This document shows positions 44,166 to 55,396 of a DNA stretch of 64,000 bases, piece by piece (position 1 is the stretch's first letter; each line of letters begins with the position of its first letter). This stretch comes from Thalassomonas haliotis. Its GTDB lineage: Bacteria; Pseudomonadota; Gammaproteobacteria; Enterobacterales; Alteromonadaceae. Where the stretch lies: assembly GCF_028657945.1 (NCBI RefSeq), contig NZ_CP059693.1, positions 1,116,001 through 1,180,000 on the forward strand. The letters are read 5' to 3'. A model generated the notes under the pieces. It saw nothing but the letters and a program-made list of their open reading frames with translations, did no database searches and was not told where the DNA came from. Both the position numbers and the translations under genes were made by a program.

Positions 44166-44417
44166 ATGTCGTTGGCTAATAAAAAAGCCCGTTTGAAGTG
44201 GGCGTGTCGTCGTGGAATGTTAGAGCTGGATGTGCTGTTTATGCCTTTTGTGGATGAAGCTTATGATCTGCTCTCTGCGCAGGAACAAATCATTTTTGAG
44301 CGCTTGTTAACGTGTGAAGATCCTGAGCTTTTTGCCTGGTTCATGGGGCATGAAAGCTGTGAAGACCCTGAGCTTAACGCCATGGTGCAGCTTATTCTGA
44401 ACAGGGTGAAAGTTTAA
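44166..44417 (+). CDS. sdhE: succinate dehydrogenase flavinylation factor SdhE
   Basis: An 83-aa protein that helps covalent FAD attachment to SdhA and FrdA. The hallmark RGMLELD (after KKARLKWACR) is intact. An upstream in-frame ATG at 44136 exists, but 44166 (MSLANKKARLKW) matches the E. coli length and start. It lies directly before the YgfX-like gene, the conserved pair, and diverges from ygfZ. Confidence 0.92.
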   Translation: MSLANKKARLKWACRRGMLELDVLFMPFVDEAYDLLSAQEQIIFERLLTCEDPELFAWFMGHESCEDPELNAMVQLILNRVKV

Positions 44418-44432
44418 CGTTTATCTTTGTTT

Positions 44433-44975
44433 ATGGGGGCAGAGCTGGTGAATGGTGACAGTTTTGGCCCCTGGAAAAGCTTAGTTAATAATACCTCCCC
44501 TTATGCCATCCCTATTTACGCCCCGGTAAACCGCTACCGCCTGTACGGGGTAATCGGTTCTGCTATCGTTATTCTGTTATTGCCGATATCGGCACAAACC
44601 CTGATGTCAGCTGCCTTTGTCATCTTTTGTTCGCTTTGGGGGTACGCTTGCTTTTACTTAGGATATTCAGGCAAAAAAAACCGATTATTGACCTGCTCTT
44701 TGATGATGTCCTGGGATGGTTATTGTCGTTTTGACCGGGGACCTTTACTAAAATTAGCCGTCAACAGTCGAATTGGATTTGCCGGTTGTTGGCTGATTTT
44801 AACGGATGAACTCCTTGCAATGCCTGCAGAGCAAAGCCGGAATCGGGCAGCTAAACCTGTTATCAGTACGTTTTTTATCTTTAAAAGCAGTGTCTCTGTA
44901 CAGGATTATGCCCGTTTAAGTCGTGTCGTATTATCATTAAAGCAGCATCAGGTAAGGGGAAGGGGCCTGGAATAG
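44433..44975 (+). CDS. YgfX-like (CptA) membrane protein
   Basis: A 180-aa protein with two adjacent hydrophobic segments near residues 38-80 (LYGVIGSAIVILLLPISAQTLMSAAFVIFCSLWGYACFYLG) and a soluble C-terminal part with WLILTDELLAMPAEQSRNRAAKP. Topology and position directly after sdhE match YgfX/CptA, described in E. coli as the toxin partner of SdhE/CptB. Start ATG 44433 is taken over a TTG at 44427; no good ribosome-binding site is seen. Overall similarity is weak. Confidence 0.6.
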   Translation: MGAELVNGDSFGPWKSLVNNTSPYAIPIYAPVNRYRLYGVIGSAIVILLLPISAQTLMSAAFVIFCSLWGYACFYLGYSGKKNRLLTCSLMMSWDGYCRFDRGPLLKLAVNSRIGFAGCWLILTDELLAMPAEQSRNRAAKPVISTFFIFKSSVSVQDYARLSRVVLSLKQHQVRGRGLE

Positions 44976-45010
44976 CAGCCCCGGCATTCACGGTTTTTGT
45001 ACTTTTTGCC

Positions 45011-46642
45011 TTAGCTGCCAGGTTGACCTTTGATTTGTCCGCTGAGCGGGTCCGGGCTTAATATGGTTGCTTCGGTCTCGGGGCTGAGTTCGGGATAATC
45101 TAAGGTGTAATGCAAACCCCGGCTTTCTTTTCGCTGCATCGCACTGCGGATAATGAGTTCGGCAACCTGCACTAAGTTTCTTAATTCCAGCAAATTATTG
45201 CTGACTTTGAAGTGGCGGTAGTAGTCACTTATTTCCCTTTGCAATAACTCTACCCGGTGCAATGCCCGCTCTAAACGTTTTGTGGTCCGGACAATGCCGA
45301 CATAATCCCACATAAATAACCTTAACTCATGCCAGTTATGCTGGATAACAACTTCTTCATCGGAATCTGTGACCCGGCTTTCATCCCAGGGGGGCAGACA
45401 TTTGGTGCCGTGGCATTGAGGCAGGGCCTGGCTGATATCCAGTGCTGCGGCCCGGGCAAAGACCAGGCATTCCAGCAAGGAATTGCTGGCCATGCGATTG
45501 GCGCCATGAAGCCCGGTGTAGGTGACTTCGCCGATGCCGTAAAGGTTGCTGATATCGGTGCGGCCATGTTTATCCACCATAACGCCGCCACAGGTATAAT
45601 GGGCCGCCGGTACGATAGGGATCGGTTGCTGGGTCATATCTATACCCAGGGAAAGGGTTTTCTCATAAATGGTCGGAAAATGCTGCTTGATAAAATCGGC
45701 GGATTTATGGCTGATGTCCAGATACATGCAGTCGGCGCCTAAACGTTTCATCTCGTAATCAATTGCCCGGGCCACTATATCCCGTGGTGCCAGCTCGGCT
45801 CTTTCATCAAATTCGAGCATAAAACGGCTGCCGTCGGGACGCCTGAGGATAGCACCTTCGCCTCTTAAGGCTTCGGTCAGCAAAAAAGTCCCGGCATCAG
45901 GATGGAACAGGCAAGTGGGGTGAAACTGGTTAAACTCCATATTGGCCACCCGGCAGCCGGCGCGCCAGGCCATGGCAACGCCGTCGCCGCTGGCGACATC
46001 CGGGTTGGAAGTGTATTGGTAGACTTTGCTGGCGCCGCCTGTGGCGAGTATGGTTTTGTGGGCAAAAACGCTTTCGACTTTTTCACTGTTACGGTTCCAG
46101 ATATAGGCGCCGATACAGGATTTCTTCTCGTCTTTTTTGTTCTGGTCACAGATCAGATCTACGGCATTGTAACGTTCAAAAATACGGATACGGTGATGTT
46201 GACGGACTTTATCGACTAAAGTCGTCTGCACCGCCTGTCCGGTGGCGTCTGCGGCGTGGAGAATTCGCCTGTGGCTGTGGCCGCCTTCGCGGGTCAGGTG
46301 ATAGCGTATATTGCCGTCATGATTTTTTTCCTGGTCAAAATCAACACCTTGCTCTATCAACCATTCCAGGCAGACCTTGGCATTTTCTGCGGTATATTTT
46401 ACCGTGTCGGCTTCACATAAACCGGCGCCGGCGATCAGGGTATCTGAAACATGGGAGTCGATACTGTCATTTTTGTCAAATACCGCGGCTATGCCTCCCT
46501 GGGCATAATAGGTGGAGCCTTCATTGATGGGCCCTTTGCATAAAACGATTACGTCGGCGGTTTTGGCCAGGTGTAATGCCAGGGTTAATCCCGCTGCGCC
46601 ACTGCCGATAATTAAGACGTCACAATTGTGTTGTTTATTCAT
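45011..46642 (-). CDS. nadB: L-aspartate oxidase
   Basis: A 543-aa FAD enzyme that oxidises L-aspartate to iminoaspartate, the first step of de novo NAD synthesis. The FAD-binding motif is [18 protein letters not shown] near the N-terminus. [12 protein letters not shown], the HPTCLFHP and [10 protein letters not shown] substrate-site motifs and the [10 protein letters not shown] segment are present. The C-terminal helical domain is intact. Divergent from rpoE, the conserved gammaproteobacterial arrangement. Confidence 0.95.
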   Translation of the reverse strand: MNKQHNCDVLIIGSGAAGLTLALHLAKTADVIVLCKGPINEGSTYYAQGGIAAVFDKNDSIDSHVSDTLIAGAGLCEADTVKYTAENAKVCLEWLIEQGVDFDQEKNHDGNIRYHLTREGGHSHRRILHAADATGQAVQTTLVDKVRQHHRIRIFERYNAVDLICDQNKKDEKKSCIGAYIWNRNSEKVESVFAHKTILATGGASKVYQYTSNPDVASGDGVAMAWRAGCRVANMEFNQFHPTCLFHPDAGTFLLTEALRGEGAILRRPDGSRFMLEFDERAELAPRDIVARAIDYEMKRLGADCMYLDISHKSADFIKQHFPTIYEKTLSLGIDMTQQPIPIVPAAHYTCGGVMVDKHGRTDISNLYGIGEVTYTGLHGANRMASNSLLECLVFARAAALDISQALPQCHGTKCLPPWDESRVTDSDEEVVIQHNWHELRLFMWDYVGIVRTTKRLERALHRVELLQREISDYYRHFKVSNNLLELRNLVQVAELIIRSAMQRKESRGLHYTLDYPELSPETEATILSPDPLSGQIKGQPGS

Positions 46643-46760
46643 ATATCTTTGATTTTCAGGTACCCTATACTTAGTTGGTGAATATTAACGCTTAATCGTC
46701 ATGCAGAACAGTAATAAAGGGATGATATAAAATAAATTCAAATTATTTTTGATTTTATTA

Positions 46761-46787
46761 GAACTTTTTCGCACATGCACAGTCCTA
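46761..46787 (+). promoter_or_regulatory. sigma-E-type promoter of rpoE (predicted)
   Basis: GAACTT (46761-46766), 16 bases, then TCCTA (46783-46787) fits the sigma-E pattern GAACTT-N16-TCnnA. It lies about 55 bp upstream of rpoE, so autoregulation as in E. coli is likely. Confidence 0.6.
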
Positions 46788-46851
46788 CTTGATGCGTTTG
46801 CCATGAGCCAGATGTTATTTATTTTATTGGTTATTAGGAGATATGGCTCGA

Positions 46852-47424
46852 ATGAGCGAACAAAACGTCGACCAGGAACTGGTTGAGCGGGTGCAACGTG
46901 GTGATAAAAACGCTTACAACCTGCTAGTGAGAAAATATCAGCATAAAGTTGCCAATTTGGTTTCCCGTTATGTCAAAAATCATAGTGATGTAGCGGATAT
47001 AGTTCAGGAAGCTTTTATTAAGGCCTATCGCGCACTGCCTAATTTTAGAGGGGATAGTGCCTATTACACCTGGCTTTACCGGATTGCGGTAAACTGTGCG
47101 AAAAATCATATGGTCGCCAAAGGGCGTAAACCGCCGGGATCAGATGTCGAAATTGAAGATGCAGAATTTTATGATGGCGGTGATGCATTAAGAGAAAATG
47201 CCTCACCAGAGAAACTTTTACTAACACAAGAAATCAAAAAAGTTATATTCGATACCATAGAGCAATTGCCTGAGGATTTGCGCACCGCGATTAACCTCAG
47301 GGAACTTGAAGGACTAAGTTATGAAGAAATTGCCACTATTATGGAATGTCCCGTCGGGACGGTAAGATCACGTATTTTCAGGGCGCGTGATGCAATAGAT
47401 AAAAAAATCCGGCCGCTACTTTAA
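46852..47424 (+). CDS. rpoE: RNA polymerase sigma-E factor
   Basis: A 190-aa ECF sigma factor for the envelope stress response. Region 2 contains SDVADIVQEAFIKAYRALPNFRGDSAYYTWLYRIAVNCAKN, and region 4 LRELEGLSYEEIATIMECPVGTVRSRIFRARDAID. ATG 46852 (MSEQNVDQELVERV) is preferred by homology; an in-frame ATG at 46843 is nearer the AGGAG and would add three residues. First gene of rpoE-rseA-rseB-rseC. Confidence 0.96.
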   Translation: MSEQNVDQELVERVQRGDKNAYNLLVRKYQHKVANLVSRYVKNHSDVADIVQEAFIKAYRALPNFRGDSAYYTWLYRIAVNCAKNHMVAKGRKPPGSDVEIEDAEFYDGGDALRENASPEKLLLTQEIKKVIFDTIEQLPEDLRTAINLRELEGLSYEEIATIMECPVGTVRSRIFRARDAIDKKIRPLL

Positions 47425-47445
47425 GGCTATGTTAAAGGTGTAAAT

Positions 47446-48066
47446 ATGAGTGAAACTAAGTTCGAGTCAGTATCATCGCTTGTTGATAATTATCAGGTAA
47501 ACGACGCTGAACTTGATAATATAGCCAAGGATAAGGAAATGTCTGACGCCTGGCAGCGTTATCATATGATCGGTGATATGATGCGCGATGATGTCCCTCA
47601 AGCGCTGGAGTTGGATTTATCTGATGAAATAGCGGCGGCAATTGCACAAGAGCCGACCGTGTTAGCCCCCAAAGAGTCCGGGCAAGTTTTTGCAACGATA
47701 AAAGCAAAAGTTGTCCAGTTTGCCAAGCCTGCCGGTCAAATGGCGATAGCGGCATCGGCCGCCGGATTGATGATTTTTGGTGTTGGCCAGCAATCAAATA
47801 CAGAAGAAGAGTTAATCCCCAGCCAGGTGATCCAAACCGCACCTTTTGGCGGTATCGCCAATCCGGTCAGTTATAACACCCAGTCAAACAGCCGCCAGGC
47901 TCAGAAGCAGGCTTATGTTGAACAGCACAGGCGTTTCCAGGCGCTCTTGTCGGATCATCAACAGCAGATCAAACTAAGTGCCATAGGTGTTGACTCAAGC
48001 GCTGCAGCACAACAGGAAAACCTTGAGCAAAATAAGCAGGATATGTCTGAAGAAAAAAATAAATGA
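47446..48066 (+). CDS. rseA: anti-sigma-E factor RseA
   Basis: A 206-aa single-pass inner-membrane protein. The cytoplasmic N-terminal domain (SETKFESVSSLVDNYQVND..., WQRYHMIGDMMRDD) holds sigma-E. One membrane segment (MAIAASAAGLMIFGV) is near residue 105. The periplasmic tail is Gln-rich and is the substrate of DegS and RseB. It is cleaved during envelope stress. Follows rpoE by 21 bp; overlaps rseB by four bases. Confidence 0.92.
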   Translation: MSETKFESVSSLVDNYQVNDAELDNIAKDKEMSDAWQRYHMIGDMMRDDVPQALELDLSDEIAAAIAQEPTVLAPKESGQVFATIKAKVVQFAKPAGQMAIAASAAGLMIFGVGQQSNTEEELIPSQVIQTAPFGGIANPVSYNTQSNSRQAQKQAYVEQHRRFQALLSDHQQQIKLSAIGVDSSAAAQQENLEQNKQDMSEEKNK

Positions 48067-49013
48067 AATTAATCGGTTATTTTATACTCTTGGTGGCGGG
48101 CAGCTTGCCCGCGTTCGCCGCCGAAAATGAGCAGGCCATCTCCTGGCTTGAACGACTCTCCCAGGCACTACAACAGCGCAACTTCAGCACTTCTTTTGTG
48201 GTGGTAAAAAACAATCAGGCAGAACCCTATCACTGGTTTCACGGCGTAAGCAGTGAAGGGGTCGAGCTGGAAATTCTGGCGTTACTAAACGGTCCCCGGC
48301 GAGATAAATTACGCAAGGGCAATGTTGTCAGTTATATCGAGCCTGAGCTGCCGCCTTATTCGGTTTTGTCAAGCCAGATAAGCGGTCCTATTCCTGCCAT
48401 CCTCAGCGGCGATGTCCATCAACTAAAAGGCCATTATGATTTTATCTCGGTAGGGCGAAGCCGGGTGCTGGGACGCTCGGCACAACTTGTCCGCATTGTG
48501 CCAAAAGATCAGCAGACTTTCGGTCACTGGTTGTGGCTGGATCAAGAAAGCGGTTTATTGCTAAAGCTTGCTATCATCAGCCGTAAAGGTCAGCTACTGG
48601 AACAGGTACAGTTTACCCATCTGGATATCACAGAAAGCCCGTCAGAAAGTTTGCAGCAGTTGCAGGCGACCGAATTACCGAAAGTGTTAGATATCCCCAA
48701 AAGCTCCCAGAATGAAAAGTTTTCATGGCGGGTCAACTGGCTACCGGCGGGGTTTGAACGGGTAAAGTCGAACCGCCACCGCATCCCCGTGACTAAACAG
48801 CCGGTAGAGTTTATGTTGTTTAACGACGGCTTAGTGGATGTCTCGGTTTATGTCGGGGCTAGCGCTGATAAACAAAGAGCGGTAGAATATGTGATGGACG
48901 GCGCTACCGTGATCCTCAATCAGGTGGTCTCGGGGTTTGAAATCAGTGTGGTGGGCAAAATACCAACCAATACTGCCAAAGCCATTGCCGACTCTATTGT
49001 TTTTACCAACTGA
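48063..49013 (+). CDS. rseB: sigma-E regulatory protein RseB
   Basis: A 316-aa periplasmic protein with a signal peptide (MKLIGYFILLVAGSLPAFAA). The MucB/RseB N-terminal lipoprotein-like domain (WLERLSQALQQRNFSTSFVVVKNN...) and the C-terminal domain (FSWRVNWLPAGFERVKSNRHRI, EFMLFNDGLVDVSVYV) are intact. It binds the RseA periplasmic tail and protects it until displaced by lipopolysaccharide or misfolded signals. ATGA overlap with rseA. Confidence 0.93.
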   Translation: MKLIGYFILLVAGSLPAFAAENEQAISWLERLSQALQQRNFSTSFVVVKNNQAEPYHWFHGVSSEGVELEILALLNGPRRDKLRKGNVVSYIEPELPPYSVLSSQISGPIPAILSGDVHQLKGHYDFISVGRSRVLGRSAQLVRIVPKDQQTFGHWLWLDQESGLLLKLAIISRKGQLLEQVQFTHLDITESPSESLQQLQATELPKVLDIPKSSQNEKFSWRVNWLPAGFERVKSNRHRIPVTKQPVEFMLFNDGLVDVSVYVGASADKQRAVEYVMDGATVILNQVVSGFEISVVGKIPTNTAKAIADSIVFTN

Positions 49014-49075
49014 TTTTACTCACGGCCTTACTAATTTAAAACAGTTAAGCGCAATGGAGAGTAATCGAGAGCCGC

Positions 49076-49552
49076 ATGATAGAAGAAATGGCAACTGTGG
49101 TTGCCATCAATCAAGATAAAGTCATCCTGGAAAGCCAGGTTAAATCCAGTTGTAGCAGTTGCCGGCAAGTGGATAACTGCGGCAGCGGCCAGGTGGCCAA
49201 AGCTATTCCCTTACAAAAACTCACCCTGACTGTCTCTTCCACACTGCCGCTTAAGGTTGGGGATAATGTGATCATAGGTTTGCCGGAAAAAGGGCTTTTG
49301 CAGGTTGCCGCCCAGGTTTATCTTTTGCCTCTGGCCGGTTTGATTGCCGGTTCGGCGTTGGGGCAGTTCCTGGTTATGCAGGGCATATTGGCTCATGAAC
49401 TTTTTGCTATTGTGCTTGGTATAACCGGCGGCTATGCAGGATACCGGCTGGCAAAATACCGTCAGAAAAACTCGAAGAAAGCCAAATTATTACAGCCGGA
49501 AATTTTACGTCGCGCCGGGCAAACAATTGCTGTAACAGAAATCCTCCCCTGA
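49076..49552 (+). CDS. rseC: SoxR-reducing / sigma-E operon protein RseC
   Basis: A 158-aa inner-membrane protein. A Cys-rich cytoplasmic N-terminal part (CSSCRQVDNCGSG) is followed by two membrane segments (about 77-97 and 103-122). The family positively affects sigma-E activity, and related RsxC-type systems reduce SoxR. Last gene of the sigma-E operon, 62 bp after rseB. Confidence 0.88.
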   Translation: MIEEMATVVAINQDKVILESQVKSSCSSCRQVDNCGSGQVAKAIPLQKLTLTVSSTLPLKVGDNVIIGLPEKGLLQVAAQVYLLPLAGLIAGSALGQFLVMQGILAHELFAIVLGITGGYAGYRLAKYRQKNSKKAKLLQPEILRRAGQTIAVTEILP

Positions 49553-49642
49553 ATTGTTAAGTAAAGATAGCCCCAGCGCGCTAAATTAGCTAAAATCTCG
49601 CCATTATTGTTATAACGACCTTATTTATTTGAATTTCAATTT

Positions 49643-51433
49643 ATGAAAAATATCCGAAATTTTTCGATCATAGCGCATATTGATCATGGTAAATCAACTC
49701 TTTCCGACCGCTTAATTCAATACTGTGGAGGCTTGCAAGATCGTGAAATGGAAGCTCAGGTATTGGATTCCATGGATATCGAACGTGAGCGCGGTATTAC
49801 CATCAAGGCACAAAGTGTGACCTTAAACTATAAAGCCAAAGACGGTGAAACCTACCAGCTAAACTTTATCGATACCCCGGGCCATGTGGATTTCTCCTAT
49901 GAAGTTTCCCGCTCGTTGGCCTCTTGTGAAGGGGCCTTGCTGGTAGTAGATGCCGGGCAGGGGGTTGAAGCGCAAACGGTGGCCAACTGTTATACCGCAA
50001 TAGAAATGGATTTGGAAGTTTTGCCTATCCTCAATAAAATCGATTTACCCCAGGCAGATCCAGAGCGTGTTTGTGAAGAAATTGAAGATATTATCGGCAT
50101 TGATGCCACCGAAGCTGTGTCTTGTTCGGCAAAAACCGGTATCGGTATCGAAGATGTATTGGAAACTATCGTTGCCAATGTCCCGGCACCTGTGGGTGAT
50201 CCCGAGGCAAACTTACAGGCACTGATCGTTGATTCCTGGTTTGATAACTACCAGGGGGTAGTATCACTGGTGCGGGTGATGAACGGCGAAATCAAAGCCG
50301 GTGATAAAATGTTGGTGATGTCCACCGGGCAAACCCATATTATCGATAAAGTGGGTATATTTACCCCGAAACAAACCGAAACCGGTATTTTAAAAACCGG
50401 TGAGGTAGGTTTTATTATTGCCGGTATCAAAGAGATCCATGGCGCCCCTGTCGGGGATACCCTGACCATAGCCAAGCAGCAGGCGGCTGAGCCTTTACCC
50501 GGTTTTAAGAAAGTACAGCCTCAGGTCTATGCCGGTGTTTTCCCCATCAGCTCGGATGATTATGAAAACTTCCGCGATGCCCTGAATAAATTAAGCCTTA
50601 ATGATGCTTCATTATTCTTTGAGCCGGAAAACTCCTCCGCCCTTGGTTTTGGTTTCCGTATCGGGTTCTTGGGTATGCTGCATATGGAAATTATCCAGGA
50701 GCGGCTGGCGCGGGAATATGATCTGGACTTGATCACTACGGCGCCGACGGTAAATTATGAAGTGGCCTGCACCAACGGCAAGGTCTTGTCTGTTGATAAC
50801 CCGGCAGACTTACCGCCGGTAAACGAAATCGATGAAATTCGCGAGCCGATTGTTCAGGCCAATATCCTGGTGCCTCAGGAGCACCTGGGGAATGTTATTA
50901 CCTTGTGTATCGAAAAACGTGGTGTGCAAAAAGACCTGATCTATCACGGCAACCAGGTAGCGGTAACCTATGAACTGCCTATGGCGGAAGTGGTGATGGA
51001 CTTCTTTGATAAGCTCAAGTCCACCAGCCGGGGTTATGCGTCGCTGGATTATCATTTTGTCCGTTTCGAAGCCTCCGACATGGTACGCGCCGATGTGATG
51101 ATCAACGGCGACCGGGTAGATGCCCTGGCGATGATCACCCACAGAACCAACTCGGTAGCCCGCGGACGTATGCTGGTTGAAAAGCTCAAAGAGCTGATCC
51201 ACCGTCAGATGTTTGATATTGCGATACAGGCGGCAATAGGCAATAACATTATCGCCCGGACCACAGTAAAACAATTGCGTAAAAACGTAACCGCGAAATG
51301 TTACGGCGGTGATGTCAGCCGTAAGAAGAAATTACTACAGAAGCAAAAAGAAGGTAAAAAACGCATGAAGCAGGTGGGTAATGTTGAAGTGCCCCAGGAA
51401 GCGTTTTTAGCCGTGTTGAAGTTAGATAAATAA
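49643..51433 (+). CDS. lepA: elongation factor 4
   Basis: A 596-aa translational GTPase. G1 is [10 protein letters not shown]2 [10 protein letters not shown]3 DTPGHVDF, G4 NKIDLP and G5 SAKTGIG. The LepA-specific C-terminal domain ends [31 protein letters not shown]. It acts on stalled ribosomes and in initiation. Directly upstream of lepB, the conserved pair. Confidence 0.97.
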   Translation: MKNIRNFSIIAHIDHGKSTLSDRLIQYCGGLQDREMEAQVLDSMDIERERGITIKAQSVTLNYKAKDGETYQLNFIDTPGHVDFSYEVSRSLASCEGALLVVDAGQGVEAQTVANCYTAIEMDLEVLPILNKIDLPQADPERVCEEIEDIIGIDATEAVSCSAKTGIGIEDVLETIVANVPAPVGDPEANLQALIVDSWFDNYQGVVSLVRVMNGEIKAGDKMLVMSTGQTHIIDKVGIFTPKQTETGILKTGEVGFIIAGIKEIHGAPVGDTLTIAKQQAAEPLPGFKKVQPQVYAGVFPISSDDYENFRDALNKLSLNDASLFFEPENSSALGFGFRIGFLGMLHMEIIQERLAREYDLDLITTAPTVNYEVACTNGKVLSVDNPADLPPVNEIDEIREPIVQANILVPQEHLGNVITLCIEKRGVQKDLIYHGNQVAVTYELPMAEVVMDFFDKLKSTSRGYASLDYHFVRFEASDMVRADVMINGDRVDALAMITHRTNSVARGRMLVEKLKELIHRQMFDIAIQAAIGNNIIARTTVKQLRKNVTAKCYGGDVSRKKKLLQKQKEGKKRMKQVGNVEVPQEAFLAVLKLDK

Positions 51434-51443
51434 TAGGGAACTT

Positions 51444-52364
51444 ATGGCTGTTTATTTTTCAATATTTTTAGTGATCGTTACCTTAGTCACCGGAATTGTC
51501 TGGGTAGCGGATAAATTTTACCTGGCGCCGCAGCGCAGGCTGAAACTCGCCACGGCGCAAAGCCAGTGTGACGATACCCTGTCAGAGGAAGCGATCGCCA
51601 GTATCACAGAGCCGTCGGCGATTGTGGATACTTCGGTACAAATTTTTCCGGTGATCGCTTTTGTGTTGGTTTTGCGTTCATTTTTGTATGAGCCTTTTCA
51701 AATTCCTTCCGGTTCCATGATGCCGACCTTGCTTGACGGTGATTTTATTCTGGTGAATAAATATACCTATGGCTTAAGGGATCCGGTAGCGCGCCATAAG
51801 TTTTTTGAAGTCTCCGAACCTGAGCGTGGCGATGTCATGGTGTTTAAATACCCGGTAGATCCGCAAATTGATTTTATCAAGCGGGTGATCGGTTTACCCG
51901 GCGATCGCATCATTTACCGCAATAAACAGTTATACATTAAACCCGCCTGTAGCGAGATTGCCAGTGAATGTCCGGAGTTCGAGGCTGTGGTACAAAACTT
52001 CCAGGCAAAAGGGGAATATGATGACGGTACCTCAGATTTAAGCCGTTACAGCTCGCAAATGCCGGAGAAAACCCATGAAATTCTGGTTGACGGAAAAACC
52101 CTACCGAGAAAAGGCAACTACTTTAAACAGGCGGGCACTCAGGCGGATGAATTTGTCGTACCGCAAGGCCAGTATTTTGTGATGGGCGATAACCGGGATA
52201 ACAGCCTGGACAGCCGTTTTTGGGGTTTTGTGCCGGAAGAAAATATTGTCGGAGAGGCCGTGGCTATCTGGATGAGTTTTGATTTTGAGCGCGGCCCGGA
52301 CAGCTTCTTACCCAGCTGGATACCTACGGGTGTCCGTTTTGAGCGACTAGGCGGAATTAACTGA
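51444..52364 (+). CDS. lepB: signal peptidase I
   Basis: A 306-aa inner-membrane serine protease that removes signal peptides. Two N-terminal membrane segments (about 3-23 and 65-85). Catalytic S91 in IPSGSMMP and K146 in [12 protein letters not shown] have the same numbers as in E. coli Lep[24 protein letters not shown] is box E. Ten bp after lepA, three bp before rnc's earliest start codon. Confidence 0.96.
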   Translation: MAVYFSIFLVIVTLVTGIVWVADKFYLAPQRRLKLATAQSQCDDTLSEEAIASITEPSAIVDTSVQIFPVIAFVLVLRSFLYEPFQIPSGSMMPTLLDGDFILVNKYTYGLRDPVARHKFFEVSEPERGDVMVFKYPVDPQIDFIKRVIGLPGDRIIYRNKQLYIKPACSEIASECPEFEAVVQNFQAKGEYDDGTSDLSRYSSQMPEKTHEILVDGKTLPRKGNYFKQAGTQADEFVVPQGQYFVMGDNRDNSLDSRFWGFVPEENIVGEAVAIWMSFDFERGPDSFLPSWIPTGVRFERLGGIN

Positions 52365-52369
52365 TAGTG

Positions 52370-53056
52370 ATGAAGAATGCCCTGGCCATGAACCGGCTGA
52401 TGAAAAGGATCAGTTATCAATTTAAACAACCTGAGTTGTTGACCCAGGCGCTGACGCACCGCAGCGCCAAAGGGGCCCACAATGAGCGGCTGGAGTTCCT
52501 CGGCGATTCCATTCTCGGGTTTGTGATTGCTGAAGCCTTATATGAAAAATTTCCGAAAAACAATGAAGGTGATCTCACCCGGATGCGTTCCAGCCTGGTA
52601 AAAGGGGTGACGCTGGCGGAGATCGCCAAAGACTTCCAGCTCGGCGATCACCTGATTTTAGGACCGGGTGAGCTGAAAAGCGGCGGCCATCGCCGGGAAT
52701 CTATTCTCGAAGATGCGGTGGAAGCCATTATCGGCGCCGTTTACCTGGACTCAGATATCGGCACGTGCCGCACCTTGATCCTGACCTGGTTTGCCAAACG
52801 CCTGGCGCAAATCAAACCCGGTCATGAACAAAAAGATCCGAAAACCCGTTTACAGGAATTTTTGCAGGGACGAAAAATCGAATTGCCTTTGTATGAAGTG
52901 ATCCATACCAGCGGTCAGTCCCATAATCAGGAATTTACCGTGCGCTGTACCACCAGTGTTTTGGAAAACGAAGTAATAACCAAAGGTACCAGTCGCCGTA
53001 AAGCAGAGCAAGCGGCGGCTCAGCAAGTGTTGGAGTTGATCGCACATGACAAATGA
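52370..53056 (+). CDS. rnc: ribonuclease III
   Basis: A 228-aa double-stranded RNA endonuclease acting on rRNA precursors and many mRNAs. The catalytic signature [21 protein letters not shown] and [20 protein letters not shown] carry the Mg-binding acidic residues. The C-terminal dsRNA-binding domain ends [23 protein letters not shown] at 52367 directly precedes the ATG; ATG 52370 is used, and 52388 (MNRLMKR) is a possible later start. Overlaps era by 11 bases. Confidence 0.95.
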   Translation: MKNALAMNRLMKRISYQFKQPELLTQALTHRSAKGAHNERLEFLGDSILGFVIAEALYEKFPKNNEGDLTRMRSSLVKGVTLAEIAKDFQLGDHLILGPGELKSGGHRRESILEDAVEAIIGAVYLDSDIGTCRTLILTWFAKRLAQIKPGHEQKDPKTRLQEFLQGRKIELPLYEVIHTSGQSHNQEFTVRCTTSVLENEVITKGTSRRKAEQAAAQQVLELIAHDK

Positions 53057-53957
53057 TGAAACAAATTGCGGCCTGATTGCCATAGTCGGCCGCCCGAATG
53101 TCGGTAAGTCCACCTTGCTTAACAGTTTGCTTGGCCAGAAAGTCAGTATTACTTCACGCAAACCGCAAACCACCCGGCACCGTATCTTAGGTATTCTAAC
53201 TGAAGAACATCAACAGGCCATTTTAGTGGATACTCCCGGTTTGCATACCGAAGAGAAACGGGCCATTAACCGCTTAATGAACCGTGCCGCCAGCAGCTCG
53301 ATTGCCGAGGTGGAGCTGGTGGTGTTCCTGGTGGAAGGTACCCACTGGACCACGGACGATGAGCTGGTACTTAATAAAATCAAGCAAACCAATGTGCCTT
53401 GCATCCTGGTGGTCAATAAAATTGACAATGTCCAGGACAAGGAAGCCTTGTTGCCTCACTTGCAAAAGCTGGGGGCCCTGTATGATTTTCAGGAGATTGT
53501 GCCGATTTCTGCTTCCAAAGGGGATAATGTCGACAAGATAAAGTCCCTGTGCCTGGATGCCTTGCCTGAGGGAGAATTCTGGTTCCCGGAAGATTATATT
53601 ACCGATCGTTCCAGCCGTTTTATGGCGTCGGAGATTATCCGGGAAAAACTGATCCGCTTTACCGGGGATGAATTGCCTTATTCTACCACAGTAGAAATCG
53701 AGCAGTTTAAAGTTGATAACAAAGGGGTATTGCATATCAATGCCCTGGTGCTGGTGGAGCGTAACAGCCAGAAGCGCATGATTATCGGCAATAAAGGGGA
53801 AAAATTAAAGGTCATAGGCCAGGAGTCCCGCCGGGATATGGAAGCCTTGTTTGGCCAGCAGGTGTTTCTTGAGACCTGGGTTAAGGTGAAATCCGGTTGG
53901 GCCGATGACGAGCGCGCCCTGCGTAGCCTGGGATACGGTGACGATTATTCGGGTTAA
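53046..53957 (+). CDS. era: GTPase Era
   Basis: A 303-aa GTPase for 16S rRNA maturation and 30S assembly. G1 [10 protein letters not shown]2 KPQTTRHR, G3 DTPGLH, G4 NKID and a C-terminal KH domain ([33 protein letters not shown]). It ends in [15 protein letters not shown]. Overlaps rnc and is followed by recO after nine bases. Confidence 0.96.
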   Translation: MTNDETNCGLIAIVGRPNVGKSTLLNSLLGQKVSITSRKPQTTRHRILGILTEEHQQAILVDTPGLHTEEKRAINRLMNRAASSSIAEVELVVFLVEGTHWTTDDELVLNKIKQTNVPCILVVNKIDNVQDKEALLPHLQKLGALYDFQEIVPISASKGDNVDKIKSLCLDALPEGEFWFPEDYITDRSSRFMASEIIREKLIRFTGDELPYSTTVEIEQFKVDNKGVLHINALVLVERNSQKRMIIGNKGEKLKVIGQESRRDMEALFGQQVFLETWVKVKSGWADDERALRSLGYGDDYSG

Positions 53958-53966
53958 CCGCCAACT

Positions 53967-54662
53967 ATGATAGCGCAAGAGCAGCGGGCTTTTTTACTTC
54001 ACAGCCGCCCTTTTAAGGACAGTCAGCACCTGGTGGAATTGTTGACGGAAAACGACGGTAAAGTCGCTGCACTTGTCTATATGAACAAATCTTCAAAAGC
54101 CAGTAAAAGCGGGTTATTACAACCTTTCACCCCGATAACGGTTGTGCTTAAAGGCCGCAGCAGCTTAAAAAGACTCAGCCGGGTAGAGGCCGTGGCCAAA
54201 TCTTACCCTTTAAGCGGCGATAACCTCTACAGCGCCATGTATTTAAATGAACTGCTGGTCCGTTTGCTGGCCGAACATGTGCCCTGTGAAGAGTTATACC
54301 TGCACTATCAGGCAAGCCTGGAGGCTTTAACTAAAGCCTCTTCAATTGAACTTATTTTAAGAAAGTTTGAACTGGCCTTATTGGATGAGCTGGGCATTCC
54401 ACTGGATTTTACCCCGGTGGTGGAAGTTGGCAGTGCCCGTTTTTATTATCAACCTGAGCTGGGCTTTGTGCCCTCAGAAGATCAGAAACTCTACCCTGAT
54501 TATCACCGGGACGCATTACAGGCGATAGCCAGGCAGGATTTTGCCACGAGGGAAACCTTACTTTGCTTTAAACGCTTAATGCGCCAGGTGTTGTCTGAGC
54601 TACTCGGCGCTAAACCTTTACATAGCCGGAAACTGTTTATAAAAAGAGAAACCATGTCATGA
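53967..54662 (+). CDS. recO: DNA repair protein RecO
   Basis: A 231-aa recombination mediator that anneals single strands and loads RecA with RecR. The N-terminal OB fold ([37 protein letters not shown]) and the helical middle ([17 protein letters not shown]) match the family. E. coli-type RecO lacks the zinc-finger Cys, as here. Overlaps pdxJ by four bases (ATGA). Confidence 0.94.
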   Translation: MIAQEQRAFLLHSRPFKDSQHLVELLTENDGKVAALVYMNKSSKASKSGLLQPFTPITVVLKGRSSLKRLSRVEAVAKSYPLSGDNLYSAMYLNELLVRLLAEHVPCEELYLHYQASLEALTKASSIELILRKFELALLDELGIPLDFTPVVEVGSARFYYQPELGFVPSEDQKLYPDYHRDALQAIARQDFATRETLLCFKRLMRQVLSELLGAKPLHSRKLFIKRETMS

Positions 54663-55396
54663 ATGAAATTTTACTCGGTGTTAATGTCGATCATATCGCC
54701 ACCTTACGTCAGGCCCGGGGCACCAACTACCCGGATCCCGTTTATGCCGCCTCCGTGGCCGAGCATGCCGGCGCCGACGGCATTACCGTGCATTTACGTG
54801 AAGACAGACGTCATATACTCGATCGCGATATTTATGTGCTTAAGCAAACCCTGCACACCCGGATGAATCTGGAAATGGCGGTAACCGAGGAAATGCTGGC
54901 GATTGCCTGTGAGGTTAAGCCTGTTTTTTGCTGTTTAGTACCGGAAAAGCGTGAAGAATTAACAACCGAGGGCGGTTTGGATGTAGCCGGGCAAGTGGAT
55001 AAGATCAGCGATGCCGTTGCCAGGTTAACGGCGGCGGGCGTTCAGACCAGCTTATTCATCGACGCCGATATCAAGCAAATTGATGCCGCAGTTGCCACCA
55101 AAGCCCCTTATATTGAAATACATACCGGCCATTATGCCGATGCCGCCACCGAGCAGGAGCAAGAGGCGGAATTGACACGCTTAAAACAAGGCATTAAATA
55201 TGCCTATGAGCAGGGGCTGAAAGTCAATGCAGGACATGGCTTGAATTATTTCAATGTTAAACCCGTTGCTGCGATTGAAGAAATTATTGAGCTTAATATT
55301 GGCCATGCCATCATAGCACGAGCCGCCATAGACGGGCTGGACAAAGCGGTCCGTGACATGAAACGTTTGCTGCTCGAAGCAAGAAATCAGGCTTAA
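54659..55396 (+). CDS. pdxJ: pyridoxine 5'-phosphate synthase
   Basis: A 245-aa TIM-barrel enzyme that condenses 1-deoxy-xylulose-5-phosphate with aminoacetone-phosphate derivative to pyridoxine 5'-phosphate. [29 protein letters not shown] and [11 protein letters not shown] carry the active site. The final 27 codons and 3' flank are copied six times downstream. In E. coli acpS follows; here it does not. Confidence 0.96.
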   Translation: MNEILLGVNVDHIATLRQARGTNYPDPVYAASVAEHAGADGITVHLREDRRHILDRDIYVLKQTLHTRMNLEMAVTEEMLAIACEVKPVFCCLVPEKREELTTEGGLDVAGQVDKISDAVARLTAAGVQTSLFIDADIKQIDAAVATKAPYIEIHTGHYADAATEQEQEAELTRLKQGIKYAYEQGLKVNAGHGLNYFNVKPVAAIEEIIELNIGHAIIARAAIDGLDKAVRDMKRLLLEARNQA